From contig CAUEKH010000143.1 in assembly GCA_959018155.1 (NCBI GenBank), positions 1 through 6,513 on the forward strand: 6,513 nucleotides of DNA, read 5' to 3'. Under the pieces are notes generated by a model. The model was not told where the DNA came from and did no database searches. It was given only the letters and a program-made list of their open reading frames with translations. The stretch's first letter is position 1. Every line of letters begins with the position of its first letter. The position numbers and the translations under genes were made by a program. This DNA is from an uncultured Hungatella sp. GTDB lineage: Bacteria > Bacillota > Clostridia > Lachnospirales > Lachnospiraceae. Below, in pieces: positions 1 to 4,348 of the stretch.

Positions 1-214
1 GTACCGTGGTTAAAATAGAGGGTGAAATTCCGAGCCAGTGGTTGGAGAGAAGCATAAAGCCGATGACGCCGCCTTCTGTGATTCCCGTCTGCTGATGAAT
101 GTTGTGAATTCCGAAGGATACAATGGCAGCGCCTAAGATGATTATGATTACCTTGGAAAAGGTAAATCCTTCTGTCAGTTTCTTCAAATATTTTTGTAGC
201 GTTTTTATTTTCAT
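1..214 (-). CDS. YitT-family (DUF161) membrane protein, N-terminal part, cut by the window edge
   Basis: Read on the minus strand from ATG at 214-212, the frame stays open to base 1 and gives 71 residues. A basic N-terminus (about residues 1-21) is followed by a hydrophobic segment (about 22-36, VIIIILGAAIVSFG) and then by a glycine-rich stretch, GITEGGVIGFMLL, at 44-56 and HWLGISPSI at 59-67. This pattern of a first helix followed by a GG(V)-G motif resembles the start of YitT/DUF161 multi-pass membrane proteins, which are widespread in Firmicutes and mostly of unknown function. The start is supported by AAGGGAG (complement of 224-230), 9 bases before ATG. Directly upstream is a promoter with a 19-bp spacer and dyad typical of MerR control, and the MerR-type gene at 559 lies divergently, so this gene is its likely target. 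The family call is from memory of the motif and rests on the N-terminus only. Confidence 0.72.
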   Translation of the reverse strand, partial: MKIKTLQKYLKKLTEGFTFSKVIIIILGAAIVSFGIHNIHQQTGITEGGVIGFMLLSNHWLGISPSILTTV

Positions 215-228
215 ATCAAAGAACTCCC

Positions 229-257
229 TTCAAAAAAATTATAAACTCTGGTATAAT
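229..257 (+). promoter_or_regulatory. Candidate extended -10 promoter for the MerR-type regulator, overlapping the operator
   Basis: On the plus strand TATAAT (252-257) is preceded by TG one base upstream (TGGTATAAT, 249-257), an extended -10 element. A weak -35, TTCAAA (229-234), lies 17 bp upstream. The -10 sits inside the dyad of the minus-strand MerR-type operator, so a regulator bound there would also cover this promoter, which would fit autoregulation. Transcripts would start near 264 and carry a leader of about 295 nt through the tandem repeats before the TTG start at 559. The -35 is poor, so this is a candidate only. Confidence 0.45.
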
Positions 258-268
258 ACCAGGGTCAA
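238..268 (-). promoter_or_regulatory. MerR-type promoter/operator for the YitT-family gene
   Basis: On the minus strand TTGACC (268-263) and a perfect TATAAT (243-238) are separated by exactly 19 bp (262-244). The spacer holds the perfect 15-bp dyad CTGGTAT-T-ATACCAG (262-248), which extends to 9 of 10 matching pairs over 245-265. A spacer stretched to 19-20 bp and filled by an operator dyad is the hallmark of promoters that MerR-family proteins activate by twisting the DNA. Transcription would start near 231, giving a leader of only about 17 nt that is mostly the ribosome binding site. Confidence 0.8.
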
Positions 269-269
269 G

Positions 270-294
270 AGGTGTGAGGACGATTTTCACACCT
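270..294. other. Inverted repeat / small hairpin downstream of the operator
   Basis: AGGTGTGA (270-277) and TCACACCT (287-294) are perfectly complementary, giving an 8-bp stem with a 9-base loop. It lies just upstream of the minus-strand -35 and just downstream of the presumed plus-strand start point. It could be a second operator or a 5' hairpin of the regulator mRNA. It has no T-run and is not a terminator. Confidence 0.4.
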
Positions 295-359
295 TCCACA
301 AATGAGATGGTTTATTTCAGGGGGAATTTGTGACTAATTTGCTGTAAAACGGCAAAGTT

Positions 360-368
360 TGTGGATAA
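360..368 (-). promoter_or_regulatory. Single perfect DnaA-box match
   Basis: TGTGGATAA is the exact reverse complement of the consensus DnaA box TTATCCACA. Only one perfect copy is present here and no replication gene is nearby, so it may be chance or a DnaA-responsive or titration site rather than an origin. Confidence 0.25.
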
Positions 369-389
369 ACAGGAGAAGGCTGGTTTATC

Positions 390-530
390 AGGTGCTTAAA
401 ACAGGTACTTAAAAAGCAGAACTTAAAAAACAGAACTTGAAAAGCAGAACTTAAAAATAGAACTAAAAAAGCAGAACTAAAAAAAGCAGAACTAAAAAAA
501 GCAGAACTAAAAAAACAGAACATAAAAAGC
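390..530. repeat. Ten tandem A-rich repeats of 13-15 bp in the leader of the MerR-type gene
   Basis: Ten consecutive units follow the pattern AGAACT(T)AAAAAGC. They start at 390, 403, 418, 432, 446, 459, 473, 488, 503 and 517. The first two begin AGGT instead of AGAA. The later units drop one T and lengthen the A-run to 6-7, and the last has AGAACAT. Differences are mostly in A-run length and in the last one or two bases (GC, C or T), which suggests expansion by slippage. The array ends about 10 bases before the ribosome binding site of the regulator and lies inside the 344-base gap at 215-558. The plus strand of the array is almost all purine apart from C and T at fixed places. No coding function is evident: the minus-strand reading is just a low-complexity Phe/Ser/Ala repeat. 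Confidence 0.9.
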
Positions 531-558
531 AGGTCGGAACGAGGAAGGGGCGGCTGGT

Positions 559-1383
559 TTGAAGAATTATTATAAAATAAACGAAATATCAAAGCTGTAT
601 GGGATCGGGGTGGATTCCCTGCGTTACTATGAGAAGCTGGGGATTTTGAAGCCGAAGAGGGATACGAACGGCTACCGGCTTTATAATCTGAAAGATATTT
701 ATAAATTGAATATTATCAGGGATCTGCGCAGGCTGAATTTTTCCATGGCGCAGATTAAAGAGTATTTGGAGGGGCAGAGTGTCTCGAATACTTTGGACAT
801 GCTTTACAGAGAGCAGGAGCTGCTTCGCGAGCAGATGGAGGAGTTGAAGGCCAGGGAGAATATTATCGCGGAGCGGATTTCTACATTAAACGCAGCCAGA
901 GAGATTGAGCCGGGTGTCATTACAGTCATCGAGATGCCGGAGCGGCGGTGTGTGCAGCTGAATGAGCATATTACCAGAGACGAGGAAATGGATTTTGTCA
1001 TCAAAAAGCTGCACAGAAGGCATGAAAATAAAATCCGCGATTTTGGGAACCAGCCGATAGGGGCATTTTTTTCCATGGAAGATTTGAGACAGGGGATTTC
1101 CAATATATTTAATTCTGTATTTTTTATACTGGAAAGGGAAAATACGGAGTACGATTTTCAGCTTCCTGCCGGGGAGTATTTATCCTGCTATTACCGGGGG
1201 AATTATGAGCAGAACGGCGAGCGGATCCATGAGGTCTTTCGGTATATAGAAGAAAACGGGTTCGTTATGACGGGGGAACCTTTTGAATTATATGAGATAG
1301 ATAACCGGGATACCATGCGGCAGGAAGAATTTCTGACTGAGATTCAGGTGCAGGTCAGCCGGAAAATTATCGATAATCAATAA
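559..1383 (+). CDS. MerR-family transcriptional regulator with BmrR/GyrI-like effector domain
   Basis: A 274-residue DNA-binding regulator. Residues 3-70 form the MerR winged helix-turn-helix: YKINEISKLYGIGVDSLRYYEKLGIL, then the NGYRLY wing motif (38-42 region) and the second HTH at about 44-70. Residues 75-115 are a Glu/Arg/Leu-rich antiparallel coiled-coil dimerisation helix. Residues 119-270 resemble the GyrI-like/BmrR effector-binding domain, which senses small, often hydrophobic or cationic, ligands. There is no cluster of cysteines as in metal-sensing members. The start is TTG at 559: the ribosome binding site GAGGAAGGGG (541-550) sits 8 bases upstream and the protein begins at the normal place for this family. 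The adjacent 19-bp-spacer operator at 238-268 points to activation of the divergent YitT-family gene and probable autoregulation. The ligand cannot be read from sequence. Confidence 0.9.
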   Translation: MKNYYKINEISKLYGIGVDSLRYYEKLGILKPKRDTNGYRLYNLKDIYKLNIIRDLRRLNFSMAQIKEYLEGQSVSNTLDMLYREQELLREQMEELKARENIIAERISTLNAAREIEPGVITVIEMPERRCVQLNEHITRDEEMDFVIKKLHRRHENKIRDFGNQPIGAFFSMEDLRQGISNIFNSVFFILERENTEYDFQLPAGEYLSCYYRGNYEQNGERIHEVFRYIEENGFVMTGEPFELYEIDNRDTMRQEEFLTEIQVQVSRKIIDNQ

Positions 1384-1389
1384 ATTACG

Positions 1390-1418
1390 TTGAGTTTTCA
1401 TTTCCCGTGTGATAAAAT
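1390..1418 (+). promoter_or_regulatory. Sigma-A promoter for the DUF2975/HTH pair
   Basis: TTGAGT (1390-1395) and TAAAAT (1413-1418) are separated by 17 bp. A TG at 1410-1411 makes an extended -10. The promoter starts just after the stop codon of the MerR-type gene and gives a leader of about 60 nt before ATG at 1487. No T-rich terminator separates it from the upstream gene, so readthrough is also possible. Confidence 0.6.
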
Positions 1419-1436
1419 CCCTTTAAATATGTAAAA

Positions 1437-1458
1437 GACTGTTGGGTTAATCACAGTC
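1437..1458. other. Inverted repeat in the DUF2975 leader
   Basis: GACTGT (1437-1442) and ACAGTC (1453-1458) form a perfect 6-bp dyad with a 10-base gap, just downstream of the promoter. A further ACTGT follows at 1464-1468. It could be an operator or a weak 5' hairpin. The same half-sites recur around the promoter at 2184-2212. Confidence 0.35.
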
Positions 1459-1486
1459 CTGACACTGTTTCGTGGAGGAAATAGGG

Positions 1487-1933
1487 ATGAATACAAAACT
1501 GATCCGTTTTACAAAATGTATGCTGGATGCCATGTTCTATATTGGAATTGTTCTGACAGCAGCGATTCCTGTGCTGTTTTATTTTTTCGGGAATTATATT
1601 GAGGCATTCCGCAAGTACTATGTGTTCCAGTGCGTGATCTATATGATGTCGGGGGTCATGGCGCTTGTGATTGTCCAGGAACTGCGGGGGATGTTCCTTA
1701 CGGTGCTGTCCGGCAACCCGTTTGTGAGGGGAAATGCAGATTCTTTAAAGAAGATGGGGAAGAGCAGCTTTGCCATTGCGCTTCTCTCGCTGATCCGTCT
1801 TCCCGTGTCACTGACGCCGGCTACAGCGGTGATTATTATTGTCTTCTCGATTGCGGGATTATTTTCCATTGTGCTGTGTCAGGTGTTTGAGATGGCGGTG
1901 CGCTATAAAGAAGAGAATGACCTGACCATATAG
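1487..1933 (+). CDS. DUF2975 family membrane protein
   Basis: A 148-residue integral membrane protein of unknown biochemical role. Four hydrophobic segments lie at about 14-34, 46-63, 94-112 and 114-134. Between the second and third is GNPFVRGNADSLKKMG (76-91), a typical DUF2975 feature, and the C-terminus VFEMAVRYKEENDLTI matches the characteristic family ending. ATG at 1487 is chosen over the in-frame GTG at 1472 because GGAGG (1474-1478) lies 8 bases before the ATG and would fall inside the longer version. The stop codon overlaps the ribosome binding site of the following Cro/C1-type gene, so the two are co-translated. Such DUF2975/HTH pairs recur in Firmicutes (compare yoaS/yozG of Bacillus subtilis), which suggests that the membrane protein and regulator work as one module, possibly with the membrane protein modulating the regulator. 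That function is inference. Confidence 0.88.
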   Translation: MNTKLIRFTKCMLDAMFYIGIVLTAAIPVLFYFFGNYIEAFRKYYVFQCVIYMMSGVMALVIVQELRGMFLTVLSGNPFVRGNADSLKKMGKSSFAIALLSLIRLPVSLTPATAVIIIVFSIAGLFSIVLCQVFEMAVRYKEENDLTI

Positions 1934-1943
1934 GAGGTGCCAT

Positions 1944-2159
1944 ATGGCAATTGTTGTGAATCTCGATGTCATGATGGCAAAGAGGAAAAAAGGGCTGACA
2001 GAACTGGCCGGTGAGGTGGATATCACGATGGCGAATCTGTCTATTTTGAAAAATAATAAGGCAAAGGCTGTCCGGTTTACTACGCTGGAGGCGATTTGTA
2101 AGGCACTGGACTGCCAGCCGGGGGATATTTTGGAGTATGTGCCAGACTCGGCGGAATAA
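1944..2159 (+). CDS. Small Cro/C1-type helix-turn-helix regulator (YozG-like)
   Basis: A 71-residue protein that is almost entirely one Cro/C1-type DNA-binding domain. It starts with the MAIVVNLDVMMAKRKKGLTELA helix (1-22). The HTH region ITMANLSILKNNKAKAVRFTTLEAICKALDC spans about 27-57, and the family-typical ending PGDILEYVPD follows. It has no effector or dimerisation domain beyond this. AGGAGG (1932-1937), overlapping the upstream stop codon, lies 6 bases before ATG 1944. The gap to the DUF2975 gene is 10 bases, so they form one operon. It may bind its own promoter region, and the ACTGT/ACAGT dyads at 1437-1468 and 2195-2246 are untested candidate sites. Confidence 0.92.
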   Translation: MAIVVNLDVMMAKRKKGLTELAGEVDITMANLSILKNNKAKAVRFTTLEAICKALDCQPGDILEYVPDSAE

Positions 2160-2183
2160 ACGAAGAATAATTTGAAAAAACAC

Positions 2184-2212
2184 TTGACAAATCAAACTGT
2201 AACTTTTATAAT
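2184..2212 (+). promoter_or_regulatory. Consensus sigma-A promoter for the CcdA-TlpA/trxA operon
   Basis: TTGACA (2184-2189), a 17-bp spacer and TATAAT (2207-2212) match the housekeeping consensus exactly at all 12 positions. Transcription would start near 2219, leaving a leader of about 105 nt before ATG 2324. A promoter this strong is often held by a repressor, and repeats surround it. Confidence 0.85.
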
Positions 2213-2246
2213 GACAGTACAAACTGAAACAAAAAACATTACAGTT
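2195..2246. promoter_or_regulatory. Candidate operator repeats around the CcdA-TlpA promoter
   Basis: AACTGTAA (2195-2202) and TTACAGTT (2239-2246) are perfect inverted copies whose centres are 44 bp apart, about four helical turns. ACTGT (2196-2200) also pairs with ACAGT (2214-2218), a dyad centred on the -10 box. CAAACTGTAAC (2193-2203) and CAAACTGAAAC (2220-2230) are direct near-copies. One half-site lies within the promoter spacer and others just downstream, where bound protein would block RNA polymerase. The regulator is unknown. Confidence 0.45.
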
Positions 2247-2323
2247 GGCGTAGATTACATTTTCGAACAAAGCTATCGAAGGGTGGCGGTGATCTCGGAA
2301 ATGGGAATGACTCAGGAGGCGAT

Positions 2324-3718
2324 ATGGGATTTCAGATTGAAGTCGGGATACCGGCGATTACAGTTTTTATTCAGGGACTTTTAAGCTTTTTCTCTCCATG
2401 TGTGCTGCCGCTGGTTCCGCTTTATATCGGATACCTGGCGGGCGGAACGAGAACCGTTGATGAGGATGGGCGCGTCCGCTACTCAAGAAAGAAGGTAATG
2501 GTCAACACCTTATTCTTTGTAGTCGGCGTCAGTTTTGCCTTTTTCCTGCTTGGTTTTGGCTTTACTGCGGCTGGCCGGTTCTTTGGGAGCAACAGGACGC
2601 TGTTTGCGCGGATAGGCGGTATTATCGTTGTACTGTTCGGTCTGTTTCAGCTGGGGATTTTTGGGAGTGACGTGCTGGGGAAGGAACACCGCCTGCCGTT
2701 TCAGCTGAATCAGCTGGCGATGAATCCGATTTTGGCCCTGGTGCTCGGATTTACATTCAGCTTTGCATGGACGCCCTGTGTCGGTCCGGCTCTGGCAAGT
2801 GTGCTTTTGATGGCTTCCTCGGCCAGTTCCCAGGGGATGGGATTTTTGCTGATTGGCGTCTATACGCTGGGATTTGTCATTCCGTTCCTGGCGGTTGGGC
2901 TGTTTACCGGAACGGTGCTTGATTTCTTTAAGAAGCATCAGAATGTTGTGAAATACACCACCAAGGTCGGCGGCGTGCTGATGATTGCCATGGGCGTTAT
3001 GATGTTTACCGGGTGGATGAACGGAATCACCGGTTATTTATCGGGATTTAGCGGCGGCGGTCAGACGGTGAAGGAGTCAGAGGCTGTGGCAGGTGATAAG
3101 AATGCGGCGGAGAATGGCGGCATAGCTGAAAGTGAAGGCACAGCGGGAAATGGAAGCGCGGGAGAAGAGAGCGCCAAAACCGACGAGAAGAGCGCTTCCG
3201 CGGGATCCTCTGAGGGTGCGGCAGATGAGACAGAGAGCAGTCTTCCTGATCCGTCGGAACGGATAGAGGCGCCTGATTTTACCCTGACTGATAATTATGG
3301 CGAGGAGCACAAGCTGTCCGATTACAAGGGAAAAGTGGTATTTTTAAATTTCTGGGCGACGTGGTGTCCGCCGTGCCGTCAGGAAATGCCGGATATTCAG
3401 GAAATTTATGAGGAATATGGGGAAAATACCGGCGACCTGGTCATTTTAAGCGTCGCAAATCCAAAGACAGAGGATAATCCAAACAATAATGATAAAACTA
3501 TAGAAGAAGTATCACAGTTTATGGAAGATAACGGCTATACTTTCCCGGCGCTTATGGACACAACGGGGGATGTTCTGTTACAATATTATATAACAGCGTT
3601 CCCGACTACATTTATGATTGACCGGGAAGGACGCGTCATCGGTTATGCCAACGGTGCGCTGACAAAAGATATTATGAAAAATATTATAACACAGGCGCTT
3701 GCAGAGAGCGCAGAATAA
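2324..3718 (+). CDS. CcdA/DsbD-like transmembrane electron carrier fused to a TlpA-like thioredoxin domain
   Basis: A 464-residue thiol-disulfide protein that should move reducing power across the membrane. Residues 10-234 are the CcdA domain, with six predicted helices (about 10-37, 58-82, 92-114, 133-165, 171-197, 213-234) and its two redox cysteines, C26 in FFSPCVLP and C152 in WTPCVGP. Residues 243-312 are a hydrophilic Gly/Ala/Ser/Glu linker. Residues 315-464 are a TlpA/ResA-like thioredoxin fold with FWATWCPPC (C348, C351) and the cis-proline segment FPTT (P427). CcdA proteins have both ends outside, so the thioredoxin domain should lie on the outer face, where it would reduce disulfides, for example in apocytochromes or other secreted proteins. 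The target is not known, and no cytochrome gene is in the window. AGGAGG (2314-2319) lies 4 bases before ATG. The start matches the normal beginning of CcdA. The trxA gene follows after 13 bases. Confidence 0.93.
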   Translation: MGFQIEVGIPAITVFIQGLLSFFSPCVLPLVPLYIGYLAGGTRTVDEDGRVRYSRKKVMVNTLFFVVGVSFAFFLLGFGFTAAGRFFGSNRTLFARIGGIIVVLFGLFQLGIFGSDVLGKEHRLPFQLNQLAMNPILALVLGFTFSFAWTPCVGPALASVLLMASSASSQGMGFLLIGVYTLGFVIPFLAVGLFTGTVLDFFKKHQNVVKYTTKVGGVLMIAMGVMMFTGWMNGITGYLSGFSGGGQTVKESEAVAGDKNAAENGGIAESEGTAGNGSAGEESAKTDEKSASAGSSEGAADETESSLPDPSERIEAPDFTLTDNYGEEHKLSDYKGKVVFLNFWATWCPPCRQEMPDIQEIYEEYGENTGDLVILSVANPKTEDNPNNNDKTIEEVSQFMEDNGYTFPALMDTTGDVLLQYYITAFPTTFMIDREGRVIGYANGALTKDIMKNIITQALAESAE

Positions 3719-3731
3719 GGAGGAGAAATTT

Positions 3732-4052
3732 ATGGCAGTCGTAACACTTACAGAGGGTAATTTTGAGAAGGAAGTATTAGAGAGCAGTGACGTTGTAATT
3801 GTGGATTTCTGGGCGACCTGGTGTGGTCCGTGTAAGATGTTTGCACCTGTTATCGACGAGATTGCCGGGGAAAATCATCCGGGGCTGAAGGTAGGTAAGA
3901 TTAACGTGGATGAGGAGCCGGGGCTGGCCGGCAAGTACCGCGTTATGAGCATCCCGACTCTGATGGTCTTCAAAGGCGGTAAGCCGGTTGCCACGAAGGT
4001 TGGCGTGCAGAGCAAGAAGGCGGTTCTCGATCTGGTTGAGAACGCAAGATAA
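3732..4052 (+). CDS. trxA: Thioredoxin
   Basis: A 106-residue cytoplasmic thioredoxin of normal length. The active site is WCGPC (30-34) in the standard FWATWCGPCK context, the buried Asp is D25, and the cis-proline is P75 in MSIPT. There is no signal peptide. Strong ribosome binding site AAGGAGG (3717-3723) overlaps the upstream stop and lies 8 bases before ATG 3732. An earlier in-frame start at 3699 would sit inside the CcdA-TlpA gene without such a site and is rejected. As the second gene of the operon, it likely supplies electrons to C26/C152 of the CcdA domain, with general disulfide reduction in the cytoplasm as an additional role. No thioredoxin reductase is present in the window. A terminator follows at 4112-4179. 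Confidence 0.95.
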   Translation: MAVVTLTEGNFEKEVLESSDVVIVDFWATWCGPCKMFAPVIDEIAGENHPGLKVGKINVDEEPGLAGKYRVMSIPTLMVFKGGKPVATKVGVQSKKAVLDLVENAR

Positions 4053-4072
4053 TTTTTATGGAATGAATCATG

Positions 4073-4115
4073 GGCTGTCCATTCAGGGAACGGATGCGGC
4101 AGCCGCGTGACAGCC
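4073..4115 (+). other. Alternative stem that competes with the terminator
   Basis: GGCTGTC (4073-4079) is perfectly complementary to GACAGCC (4109-4115). It also encloses GCGGC (4096-4100), which can pair with either copy of GCCGC (4102-4106 or 4113-4117). The 7-bp stem uses bases 4112-4115, which are also needed for the base of the terminator stem, so the two folds exclude each other. This may be chance in a GC-rich 3' region or a readthrough control for the downstream radical SAM gene. Confidence 0.3.
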
Positions 4116-4179
4116 GCGCTTGGGCGGCCCTGAGTCAGAAGAAGTTCTGAAATGGGCAGTCGGAGCGCGGCTTTTTTTT
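4112..4179 (+). terminator. Rho-independent terminator of the CcdA-TlpA/trxA operon
   Basis: AGCCGCGCT (4112-4120) pairs perfectly with AGCGCGGCT (4164-4172), and a run of eight T (4172-4179) begins at the last stem base. The large loop carries its own hairpin: GCCC (4127-4130) with GGGC (4154-4157), and TCAGAA (4135-4140) with TTCTGA (4145-4150) around a GAAG tetraloop. It lies 60 bases after the trxA stop. Confidence 0.82.
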
Positions 4180-4186
4180 AAGACGG

Positions 4187-4213
4187 TGACCTGTGCGCGG
4201 AGCGTGCAGGTTA
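4187..4213 (+). other. Hairpin between terminator and radical SAM gene
   Basis: Bases 4187-4197 pair with 4203-4213 over 11 continuous pairs, three of them G-U, closing a five-base loop CGGAG. No T-run follows. It could be a processing or stability element if transcription passes the terminator, or it may have no function. Confidence 0.35.
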
Positions 4214-4256
4214 TCGTTGTGGTGGGAAAGAATTGTTGAAAGGCAGACTAAACAGA

Positions 4257-4285
4257 TGGATTTCTGCGTATTCCTGTGATAAGAT
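4257..4285 (+). promoter_or_regulatory. Weak extended -10 promoter candidate for the radical SAM operon
   Basis: TAAGAT (4280-4285) preceded by TGA (4277-4279) makes an extended -10. The hexamer 17 bp upstream, TGGATT (4257-4262), is a poor -35. A start near 4292 would give a leader of about 57 nt to ATG 4349. It is the best candidate I see between the terminator and the gene, but it is weak. Confidence 0.35.
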
Positions 4286-4348
4286 TTTACCATATACGAA
4301 ATGTGCGAAAGGAAAATCCCGGTCATTCCGGGCATGGGAGGAATTTTC

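Noticed and set aside
123..305. Plus-strand open frame of 60 codons
   Set aside because: It lies antisense to the YitT-family gene and runs through the promoter/operator. It has no ribosome binding site or recognisable protein features.
390..530. CRISPR array
   Set aside because: The units are contiguous 13-15 bp repeats with no unique spacers and no cas genes nearby.
317..592. Minus-strand frame of 91 codons with repeated Phe-Ser-Ser-Ala-Phe
   Set aside because: The repeats are just the translation of the tandem DNA array, and the frame overlaps the start of the MerR-type gene.
1472..1486. GTG start extending the DUF2975 protein by five residues
   Set aside because: These bases contain the ribosome binding site GGAGG for ATG 1487, which fits the family N-terminus.
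1836..2270. Minus-strand frame of 144 codons
   Set aside because: It is antisense to the DUF2975 end, the HTH gene and the promoter at 2184, all well supported on the plus strand.
2172..2384. Plus-strand frame of 70 codons starting TTG
   Set aside because: It runs through the consensus promoter and into the CcdA-TlpA gene in another frame. No ribosome binding site was found.
4301..4348. Upstream ATG adding 16 residues to the radical SAM protein
   Set aside because: No ribosome binding site precedes it, while GGGAGG is well placed for ATG 4349 and lies within the extension.
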